Assembly (NCBI RefSeq): GCF_032337135.1 | Contig: NZ_JAVXZZ010000005.1 | Location: 62,001-126,000 of the forward strand | DNA: 64,000 bases | Source of the DNA: Allorhodoferax sp032337135 | GTDB lineage: Bacteria; Pseudomonadota; Gammaproteobacteria; Burkholderiales; Burkholderiaceae_C | Reading direction: 5' to 3' | Part shown: positions 49,658 to 57,700 of the stretch, piece by piece | Layout of the letters: every line of letters begins with the position of its first letter | Numbering within the stretch: the stretch's first letter is position 1 | Made by a program: the position numbers and the translations under genes | Notes under the pieces: generated by a model | The model's input: the letters and a program-made list of their open reading frames with translations, nothing else | Databases searched by the model: none | Told to the model about the DNA's origin: nothing

Positions 49658-50749
49658 ATGTACACAGGGCAGGGTGTTGATGTCTTCGAGGAGGCCAAGC
49701 AGCGTTCGCTGCAGGACTACCTTGAAGCTGCACTTGGCGTTTCCGCCTACAAAAGCGGAAGCCAAGTTAGGATGGATGCCTGTCCTCACTGTGGCCACTC
49801 CTTGGCGGGTTCGGGAAAACTCCGTATCAAAGGCGACCGGACGTGGCAGTGTTACGGCTGCGGACTGTTCGGCTCGATCATTGATGCGGCGATGTGGTTG
49901 ACCCCCGGCTGTGAAACTCCGCTGCTCGCAGCGAAAGACATTACTGGAGGAAACACACCACCCGCGATCTCACCCGTTGAGCGACAAAAACAGATCGATG
50001 CCGACAACCGAAAGGTTGAGTGGCAAGTTTGGGTGAATCAGCGCATCCATGAAGCCACCAGGCAAAGGTTTGATCCGGCTGTCTGGGACTACTTGGTTCG
50101 CACCCGTGGTCTAAGTCCTGATGTTGTGACCGAGGCCTGGCATCGAGGCATGCTTGGGAGCATGCCGGCCAATCGCGATCAAGCCACACTCTGGCTTAGT
50201 AGCGTGGTCGGTGACACCGAGTTGCATTACGCTGGACTCTGGAAGGAGGACTCGCCAAGCCCTTGGATTGCAGGGAGACCATTGGTGCAGTTTGTGGACA
50301 CAAAGCAGTATGCGGAATTCCGCGTGCTGTTTAAGCCCACGAATCCCAAAACCAAAAAGTCGTTGGCTGTTGGGAAACCTGGGGTTCCGTACTACTGGAA
50401 GGGCTCAAATTCTTCCCGCTGTTTGGTCACCGAGGGTTGCCTGGAGTTACTTGCAGCCCTATCGATGGGCTACCCCGGCGACATGATCGCCACCGCCGGA
50501 ACCGGTTCCTGGAGGATTTCCTGGTTCAAGGGGTTGGCGGATAAAGGCGTGAAGGTGTTTGATCTTGCCTTCAACAACGATCATCGGGTCGATCCGAGCA
50601 CCGGGCAAATTTCAAATCCCGGGAAAGAGTGTCAGGTGGAGCTGGCTCGTGAATTGCAGTCAATCGGCTTGCAATGCGCGGATGCAAGCCCCAAGGAAGT
50701 GGGTGACATCAATGATGCACTGCTGAGATTGAGACAGAAGTCGCAATAG
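49658..50749 (+). CDS. Primase-like protein: zinc finger and Toprim
   Basis: A 363-aa protein. An N-terminal CHC2-type zinc finger (C42 and C45 in CPHC, C65 and C68 in CYGC), then a Toprim-like region with TEGCLELLAALS and a later acidic pair (NNDHRVD), as in DnaG-type primases. It probably makes primers for plasmid replication. Not fused to a helicase. AGGAT precedes ATG 49658. Confidence 0.75.
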   Translation: MYTGQGVDVFEEAKQRSLQDYLEAALGVSAYKSGSQVRMDACPHCGHSLAGSGKLRIKGDRTWQCYGCGLFGSIIDAAMWLTPGCETPLLAAKDITGGNTPPAISPVERQKQIDADNRKVEWQVWVNQRIHEATRQRFDPAVWDYLVRTRGLSPDVVTEAWHRGMLGSMPANRDQATLWLSSVVGDTELHYAGLWKEDSPSPWIAGRPLVQFVDTKQYAEFRVLFKPTNPKTKKSLAVGKPGVPYYWKGSNSSRCLVTEGCLELLAALSMGYPGDMIATAGTGSWRISWFKGLADKGVKVFDLAFNNDHRVDPSTGQISNPGKECQVELARELQSIGLQCADASPKEVGDINDALLRLRQKSQ

Positions 50750-50751
50750 CG

Positions 50752-50798
50752 AAAACGCCTTGCGTTCCCTAGCCGGAACCGCAAGGCGTTTTTTTTTG
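50752..50798 (+). terminator. Intrinsic terminator
   Basis: AAAACGCCTTGCG/CGCAAGGCGTTTT stem with nine or more T, just before leader 12. Confidence 0.85.
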
Positions 50799-50815
50799 TC
50801 TTGCGTTTTGTCACC

Positions 50816-50938
50816 TTGACGAGCATGCTGGTTTTTGGCAGACTAGGGAGACTTTCAGACCCCTAGTGGGTTACTCATACCATCCCGAGCGGAATCCTTC
50901 CGCTCGCGCGGACGGACTCCCTCCCAACCGGAGAACTT
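50816..50938 (+). promoter_or_regulatory. ACTCATA leader 12 with promoter
   Basis: -35 TTGACG (50816-50821), 17-bp spacer, -10 CAGACT (50839-50844), CTTTC at 50852 (gap 7). CCCC-TAG-TGGG-type hairpin, ACTCATA at 50873-50879, then strong hairpin CGAGCGGA/TCCGCTCG. Before ATG 50939 is CGGAGAAC. Confidence 0.75.
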
Positions 50939-51793
50939 ATGGAGGCCGTCAAACCCCAAACAGAAAACTCCGTTTTCGTTGCTACCAAGGAGGAGATCTC
51001 CTCCCAGGCGTATCACGAAGAACGGGGGCACATCAGCTCATCGCAGCTGATTCACGTACTGCGCACACCAGCCCATTTCCTCTACCACTCGTTGCAAGGC
51101 AGTGCGGAAGAGTCGGACCTGATGCGCATGGGCACCGCCGTGCATTGCATGGTGTTGGAACCCAACGAATTCAAGAACCGATACGTCTTTGCGCCGCGTC
51201 ACTACGACCGTCGCAAGAAGGTGGATCTTGCTGAGCTGGAGGCTATTGCCGCCCAGTATCCAGGTCGAACCATTCTCGAACCCAGTGAGCGATTTACGCT
51301 GGAGAAGATCGTGACAGGACTGCGTAATCACGCAAAGGCCCGTCAGTTGCTCGCTGCCCCAGGGCAGTCCGAGCTATCGATTTTCTGGCGTGATGACCTC
51401 ACAGGAATTGACCTGAAGGTGCGTATCGACCGCCTGGTGGAAGTGGGCTCCACGGGAATGATGTTGGAAGTGAAATCAACGGACAACGCATCACCCGAAG
51501 CCTTCTCTCGCAAGATCATCGATATGGACTACGACCTGCGGGCTGTGATGTACGCCGATGGCGTGCAAAAGGCCTATGGCTTCACACCGTCCATTGCATG
51601 GTTGGTGATGGAGCGCGAGACAGGTTTCGTTGCGATGTATCAACCCACTGCAAAGATGCTGCAGCGTGCGCGTCGACGCTACGAGGAAGCTCGTATCGCT
51701 TTGGCTCACGCCAAGTCTCTCAACTCTTGGCCTGCATACCAAACTGGTGAGTCGATTGAATCGATTGACTTGCCTCGCTGGGTCAAGAACTAA
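50939..51793 (+). CDS. RecE-like PD-(D/E)XK exonuclease
   Basis: A 284-aa protein. H69 in GTAVHCMVLEP, D164 in RIDRL, and E177 and K179 in MLEVKST reproduce the H...D...ExK catalytic pattern of RecE/exonuclease VIII and DUF3799-type nucleases. Paired with the RecT-like gene 64 bp downstream, it should resect double-strand ends for single-strand annealing recombination, as in phage Red/RecET systems. It is the product of leader 12. Confidence 0.8.
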   Translation: MEAVKPQTENSVFVATKEEISSQAYHEERGHISSSQLIHVLRTPAHFLYHSLQGSAEESDLMRMGTAVHCMVLEPNEFKNRYVFAPRHYDRRKKVDLAELEAIAAQYPGRTILEPSERFTLEKIVTGLRNHAKARQLLAAPGQSELSIFWRDDLTGIDLKVRIDRLVEVGSTGMMLEVKSTDNASPEAFSRKIIDMDYDLRAVMYADGVQKAYGFTPSIAWLVMERETGFVAMYQPTAKMLQRARRRYEEARIALAHAKSLNSWPAYQTGESIESIDLPRWVKN

Positions 51794-51819
51794 AACTGCC
51801 GCAAGGCGCAACCCCACAC

Positions 51820-51848
51820 GGGCGCGCTTTGCGCCCGTTTTCTTTTTT
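51820..51848 (+). terminator. Intrinsic terminator between nuclease and RecT-like genes
   Basis: CGGGCGC-GCTTT-GCGCCCG stem plus a T-rich tail, ending 9 nt before the ATG at 51858. It could partly uncouple the two genes. Confidence 0.7.
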
Positions 51849-51857
51849 GAGATCACT

Positions 51858-53324
51858 ATGAAAACCATTTTCTTTCTCCCCACCGAGCAATTTGCTCGCT
51901 TTGAACGTCTGGCCACGATGCTGGCTGAGTCCACTTTCGGTGTACCCGAGGCCTACCGCGGGGATGTGGGCTCCTGCCTCAACGCCGTCGACATTGCGCA
52001 CCGGTTGAATGTCAGTCCCCTTGTGGTGCTGCAAAACGTGCGTGACGTTGGCGGGCGGCCGTCGTTCACTTACCAGTTCGCCAAGGCCCTCATTGAAGAC
52101 TCCGGCGTCATCGTCGGCAGTCTCCAATACGAGACGATGGGCGAGTTGCAATACGACGGTACAAGCGCGGAGGGCAAGCCCTACCAAGTGCGTGCGTTCG
52201 GAACTTCGCCGGCCGGCGAAACACTGGTAGGTCCGTGGATCACCTGGCGCATGGCCGAATTGGAGCGTTGGACGGATAACCCGCAATACATCTCCATGCC
52301 GGAAGTGATGTTTCGCGCCCGCGCGACAACGTTCTTCTACAACCAGTACGCCTCGTCGTTGATGATGGGATTCCAGATTGAAGGTGACCCATCGGTCGGT
52401 GGTGCCAAGGCAAAACCCGCTACTGCGGTTGAGTCTTTGACATTGCCAGTGATTGCAAGCGCAACCGCAGGTACAGAAGTCTTTGCGGCTGCCCTCGCGG
52501 GCGCTCCGCAGGCAACCCCGACAGACAGCAGTGCGGCGGCATCTACCGCGACGCCTGTTCAATCGGAGGCCTCCAAGACTACCGAATCCGTCCAAGGTGC
52601 TGCGCAACAGCCCAGTGGTGGGACCGCACCCGCTGCGCCTGCTGCAGGGCAGGGCGACGCGCCCAGGCCCCGCAAGGCCAGGGTGGCCAAGAGCGCTGGT
52701 GCTCCTGAGATGCCGCCTCCGCCCCCAGCGGAAAAGCCCGCTGCTGGACACGACAGTCCGCCGCCCGCCTTGGTGGGTGATGGCAATGTGTCCGAAGCGC
52801 CTCCATCTGACCTGCTCACACCGCAGGCTTCCGCACCTGCCGAGCAGGAGACTTCGCCTTCGACAACCGTTGAAGCGGGTGTTCCCGTCAACGAGGTGCC
52901 CGCTTCGAGCGGCGCAAACACTGGTTCGGTTGATGGCGCCGGATCTGTCGCGACTGGCAACAACGCCGATTCGATGGAACGTTTCAGCGAGGCATTCGCG
53001 AAAGTGGATGCAACGACTGCGACCGGTGCCTCACTGAAAGAGTCCATGAGCACCATTGCGCTCTTCAGCGGTCAAGACGCCGAAGACCTCTACCTGGTGC
53101 TGTTGGGCATTGTGGTGAAGCAACTCACGGCCTTCATTGGTCGCGATAAGGGGCTGACACCGGATGAGGGCGAGTTCGTCGCAGCAGCGCGTGAACTCAA
53201 CACCATTACCAAGGAGGTCGCGGCCACCAACGCTGATGTTGCGAATCGTCGCAGCGAACTGCGAAGCGCGTACACAGGCTTGCTGTCGCACCTCGAAAGC
53301 GTTCGTCAGCGCGCAGCTGCCTGA
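51858..53324 (+). CDS. recT: RecT-like single-strand annealing protein with long linker
   Basis: A 488-aa protein. Residues 1-~190 match the RecT core (FLPTEQFARFERLATMLAES..., DIAHRLNVSPLVVLQNVRDV, GRPSFTYQFAKALIEDSG). A ~200-residue Ala/Pro/Ser/Glu linker follows, then a helical C-terminal domain (MERFSEAFAKVDATTATGAS...). RecT anneals complementary single strands. The linker and extra domain are unusual for RecT. ATG 51858 is used; the frame upstream is the shadow of the nuclease gene. Confidence 0.8.
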   Translation: MKTIFFLPTEQFARFERLATMLAESTFGVPEAYRGDVGSCLNAVDIAHRLNVSPLVVLQNVRDVGGRPSFTYQFAKALIEDSGVIVGSLQYETMGELQYDGTSAEGKPYQVRAFGTSPAGETLVGPWITWRMAELERWTDNPQYISMPEVMFRARATTFFYNQYASSLMMGFQIEGDPSVGGAKAKPATAVESLTLPVIASATAGTEVFAAALAGAPQATPTDSSAAASTATPVQSEASKTTESVQGAAQQPSGGTAPAAPAAGQGDAPRPRKARVAKSAGAPEMPPPPPAEKPAAGHDSPPPALVGDGNVSEAPPSDLLTPQASAPAEQETSPSTTVEAGVPVNEVPASSGANTGSVDGAGSVATGNNADSMERFSEAFAKVDATTATGASLKESMSTIALFSGQDAEDLYLVLLGIVVKQLTAFIGRDKGLTPDEGEFVAAARELNTITKEVAATNADVANRRSELRSAYTGLLSHLESVRQRAAA

Positions 53325-53346
53325 TCGCTTACTTTCCCCTCACGAA

Positions 53347-53383
53347 GGCCGGTTCTCCACACAAGGAGACCGGCCCTTTTTTT
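53347..53383 (+). terminator. Intrinsic terminator
   Basis: GGCCGGTTCTCC/GGAGACCGGCC stem plus T-tract, ending just upstream of the clamp gene. Confidence 0.8.
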
Positions 53384-53394
53384 AGGATCATGTA

Positions 53395-54549
53395 ATGTCC
53401 ATCCTTTCCGAACATATGCAGAGTGCACTGTCGCTGGCGCGCAGCAATCGTGCCCGAGACAAGGGGGATGATCCTCGCGCCCACATCCTGCTTCGCCCGG
53501 TCAGTAACGACCAGGTCAGCGTCGTGTGTGCCGACGGAACAACCCAAACCGAGGTGCTTGTCAGCGGCAGCATCGAGGAGCCTATGGCCGTAGCGCCTCA
53601 ACTTTTCGAGCTGGTGCAAACACTCAAGGCAGGCGTGAACGTCAAACTTGCGCCCACAGACAAGTCGACCTGCAAGGTATCGACCGGCAAAAGCCGATTC
53701 ACACTGCCGACGGTCCCAGCTACCAACTTTCCCCTGCTTGAAGGGGAGGGGAGTGAGGTCATCAAGTTCTCTGTGAAAGCGCAGGTCCTGTCGCAGGCGA
53801 TGGAGTCCGCGTCGCGTGGCCTGGGTAAGGCCGATACCGCGAAGCCATTCACAGCTGGGATCTTGCTGAAGTGCGATGGCAAAGCCGTCTACTTGGTAGG
53901 AACCAGCGGTTACACGCTCGTTACCGTGGGTGTAGGCGCACAAGTTCAACCAGGATCTGCCGCCCGCGAGGGAGTGATTCCCGAGATGGGTGTCAAGCAA
54001 ATCCAGCGACTTGCAAGCGGGGCGACCGCTGAGGATCGCATCGAGATTGAGCTTGGCGCGCGACAAGTGACCGCCAAATTGGCCGGCGCTTGCGTCCGTT
54101 CTCGGCTGATTGCTTGTGCGTTTCCTCCATACGAGCGTGTCATCCAGGTGGAGAACCCCTTCACATTCGAGGTGTCCCGCTCGGCATTGTTGGCCGTTCT
54201 CAAGCGTGTGGGGCTGTTCGTTCAGGACAACAGTCCTTTCGTGACGGTCAAGGCGGAGCCCCTGCAGGAAGAGGCAGGTGCTGCGACCGAATGGAAGTTG
54301 ACCTGCAGCGTGAAGACGCCTCAAGGTGAATGCATCGAGAGCATCGACCTGGCCGGCAGTAGCGTCAAACCACGCGCTGGTGAGGCGGCTCATGCGCAGG
54401 CGAACCTGAACATCACCTACCTTGCATCCATTCTCGATGCGATGCCGAAAGACAGCGTTCATGTTGACCTGGGAGTCTCGACCATTCGGGTGCGAGGCAC
54501 AGGTCCAGCCCACAACGTCGTCGGAATCTCCGCCTACTACAAGGCATAA
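53395..54549 (+). CDS. dnaN: DNA polymerase III beta sliding clamp homologue
   Basis: A 384-aa protein, near the usual length (~366). The three-domain pattern is visible: KSRFTLPTVPATNFPLLE (about 100-117), KFSVKAQVLSQAMESASRGL at the domain 2 start and IEIELGARQVTAKLAGACVRSRLI in domain 2. It should encircle DNA and hold polymerase on the template. Its location beside primase, SSB-like and recombination genes points to a plasmid-encoded replisome accessory. It may replace or modify the host clamp. Confidence 0.85.
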   Translation: MSILSEHMQSALSLARSNRARDKGDDPRAHILLRPVSNDQVSVVCADGTTQTEVLVSGSIEEPMAVAPQLFELVQTLKAGVNVKLAPTDKSTCKVSTGKSRFTLPTVPATNFPLLEGEGSEVIKFSVKAQVLSQAMESASRGLGKADTAKPFTAGILLKCDGKAVYLVGTSGYTLVTVGVGAQVQPGSAAREGVIPEMGVKQIQRLASGATAEDRIEIELGARQVTAKLAGACVRSRLIACAFPPYERVIQVENPFTFEVSRSALLAVLKRVGLFVQDNSPFVTVKAEPLQEEAGAATEWKLTCSVKTPQGECIESIDLAGSSVKPRAGEAAHAQANLNITYLASILDAMPKDSVHVDLGVSTIRVRGTGPAHNVVGISAYYKA

Positions 54550-54553
54550 CTGC

Positions 54554-54605
54554 AAACACCCCCATCGTTCGTGCTCACGCACGGGCTTTGGGGGTGTTTT
54601 TTTTT
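54554..54605 (+). terminator. Intrinsic terminator
   Basis: AAACACCCCCA pairs with TGGGGGTGTTT, followed by a T-tract and GGCCTG. Confidence 0.85.
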
Positions 54606-54609
54606 GGCC

Positions 54610-54743
54610 TGTGTGGCAAAATGGGTGCGCTTTATCTGCTTGGGCTTTCGCCTGAGCACCACTCATATTTCATCCCGCGGGGAACACCAGTTCCCTGCAG
54701 GGAACTCTCATGGTGTTTCCCGCTTCCTTTTTGGAGCAAACCC
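54610..54743 (+). promoter_or_regulatory. ACTCATA leader 13 with promoter
   Basis: -10 CAAAAT (54617-54622) with an unclear -35 inside the preceding T-tract, CTTTA at 54630 (gap 7), ACTCATA at 54661-54667, then hairpin GGGGAAC-ACCA-GTTCCC. GGAG precedes ATG 54744. Confidence 0.65.
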
Positions 54744-57700
54744 ATGAGAGCCATCGCCAAACGGCGACCGACTGCTGACTTCAGCACGATGTCGCTTTTC
54801 GACGCTCCGATTGCGCAGCCGCAGGTTGCCGTCATCCGCGTTGACACCTCCAGCAATGACGACGAACTCCCTGAGTTCGACTTTGCTGCATACCTGCAGG
54901 CCGACACCGCCACCCATGCGTTGCATGAAGTGGTTCAGGCCTGCTTGGACAAACCGCAGGCCGAACCGGTCGCTATCGTCCGCAAGTCACTCGCGCAACA
55001 AGTGCAGGTGATTCGCAATCGAAACAACTTCCGCTTTTCGACATCCGACATCCCAAGTGGGACGGAGGCGCGTATCGAGGCCAACATCAAAGCGCTGGAG
55101 ATCCGCAAGGAACTGCAGCTCAGCGGTGCATTGGCCACCGAAGAGCAAAGGAAGCTGCTGGCGCGCTACTCCGGATGGGGTGGCTTGACCGGCGCATTCT
55201 TGTTCGGTTCGCGTCACCATGATCGACTCAAGGCCGTTCTGACGGAAGAAGAAATCGCCGTTGTTCGCACCGGCGTTCTGACCCAGCACTTCACACCGGA
55301 TGTTGTTGTGGACTTCATCTACCAAGCCCTCATCAAGCTTGGAGTGAAGCCCCGTCGCATGCTGGACCCGGCAACGGGTACTGGCATCTTTGCATCGCGG
55401 ATTCCCGACGAATGGAAAAACGACGTTGCGATCTACGCAGCCGAAATCGACCCAGTGCTGGCCTCCATCACAGCCCATTTGCTGCCGGATGTCACGTTGC
55501 ACGCAAGCGCATTCCAACAGGTGAAATACCCTGACAATGCCTTTGATCTGGTGGTGACGAACGTCCCGTTCGATACCACCAAGATCTACGACAGTGAGAC
55601 GCCCGGCCAGAAGCTGAGCCTGCACAATTTCTTCATCGCCAAAGCGCTGCGCAAGGTACGTCCTGGCGGGGTGGTTGCGGTCGTGACGAGCACCTACACA
55701 CTGGACTCCAAGGAGACGGCGGTGCGCGACATGTTTGCCGATTCGGCAGACCTGATTGCAGCAGCTCGCTTGCCTGACTGGATGTTCAAGGGAACAGCGA
55801 GCACTGAGGTGTCTTCGGACATCCTGATTTTCCGCCGACGCGAGCAGCACGCGATGCGCCCTATCAACCCCACATGGGTTGGCAGTGGCCATAGCGACAA
55901 CGCGCTCATCAACAACGCCATGGCCGAAAACGACCACTGGTGGATTGGCCAGCGCGGGCTGGTCAGTACCAAGCATGGGCAACGTTGGGCTGCCTGCTGC
56001 TCCGAGACAGAGTTCAATGAACTGCTGGCCAGATGGCAGCAAGCGCTCCCGCAAGGGACATGCTCATTGGCTGACATGAGCGCCCGAGAGGGCGAGCACG
56101 TCGACCGCCAGATCCAGCTGGAACACCTGCGCAAACTGCGAGTAGGCTCCTTCGCTGAACACAAAGGCTGCGTTGTCGAGGTATTGGCAGGCGGCGATGT
56201 GATGCAGTTGGAGCATGCCGAGAGCAAATTGCAGCGCATACGTGCCTACATCCGCTTGCGTGACGCCGCGCGAAAGCTGCTGCTCCTGCAAGCGGAAACG
56301 GAAGATGACGCCCCGGTGTCGTCTGCACGTTATGAGCTCAACGTCCGCTATGACGCGTTCGTCGCCCAATACGGGGCTGTAGGTGCTCGCTTCAATCGAT
56401 CCGTACTGAAGAACGATCCAGACTACCCGCTGGTGAGTGCTTTGGAAGTGTTTGATCAGGAAGAGCAGACAGCCACGAAGTCACCGATCATGACGCGCCG
56501 TACACAACGGCCGCGCCAGGAGGCGACTACGGCCGACTCACCGTTGTCAGGTTTGCTGCTGGTCCTCAATGAATTGGGGCGAATTGACCTTCCCCGCATC
56601 GCACAACTGTGCGCGCAATCAACGGACCAGGTGGAGGCAGCCTTGCAAGAGGCTGGGCGCATCTACCGCAATCCCGAGAGCGGGGCGTGGGAGCTGGCTG
56701 AGGTGTACCTTTCTGGGAACATTCTCAAAAAGCTAGAAGCCGCCGAAATGGCGGCCATGGAGTCACCGGAGTTCACGGTCAATGTCGAGGCGCTCAAGGC
56801 GTCCATGCCGGAGCGCATTCCCTTCGCGGACATCGCGATTCAGCTTGGATCAACGTTCGTCAAGGCATCTCACATTGAGGACTTCATCGACCACCTGATG
56901 GACAACGTCGGGGAGAAGATTCGTGCTGCTACCGTCCACCATTCGCCTGGCATCGCCCGGTGGAAGGTGGACGCAAGTGGTGCAGTCTTTGGAAACGACA
57001 TGACCAAATGGGGAACAAAGCGCATTTCAGCTCGCAAGTTAGTCGAAAAGGCGTTGAACATGATGACCCCGACCATTCGCGACAAGGTAGTCGTGGAGGG
57101 CTCTGAGCGTTACGTGGTCAATGCCGATGAGACCTTGTCGGCGCGCGAAAAACTCATGGCCATCCAGGAAGAGTTCAAGACCTGGATCGGAACGGATGAG
57201 GGCCGTGTTCGTGAAATTGAAGAGCGGTACAACCGTGAGTTCAATTCCTGCCGGCCACTGCACATGAGTGGTCGACATTTGACGCTGCCTGGGTTGAGCG
57301 ACGCCATCACGCTACGCGACAGCCAAAAGGACAGCACCTGGCGCAATCTGCTGGGAGGAAACTCCTTGGTCGGTCATTGCGTTGGTGCAGGAAAGACACT
57401 CATTGGCATCTGCACAGCCATGGAATCCAAACGGCTAGGGATTCGTCGATGCACGCTGCTGACTACGCCAAACAGCGTGGTTGGGCAGTTTGCACGCGAG
57501 TTCATCTGGGCCTATCCATGCGCAAACCTGCTGGTGATCGATGGTGTCGATAAGCAAGGGCGTGAGCGACTGCTCGCCAGGCTGGCGACAGGCGACTATG
57601 ACGCCGTCATCATGAGCCATGAATCCTTCAAGTCATTCGGTGTATCGGAAGAGCAGCTGCTGTCAGCGGTTCAACCGATGTATGCGTCAATCAACCGACA

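Noticed and set aside
51783..52751. 322-aa minus-strand ORF
   Set aside because: Shadow of the RecT-like gene and its low-complexity linker.
1285..54667. Self-cleaving ribozyme (hammerhead) as explanation of the ACTCATA leaders
   Set aside because: The conserved CTGATGA and GAAA core elements are absent; conserved CTTTC and ACTCATA do not fit a known ribozyme core that I recognise.
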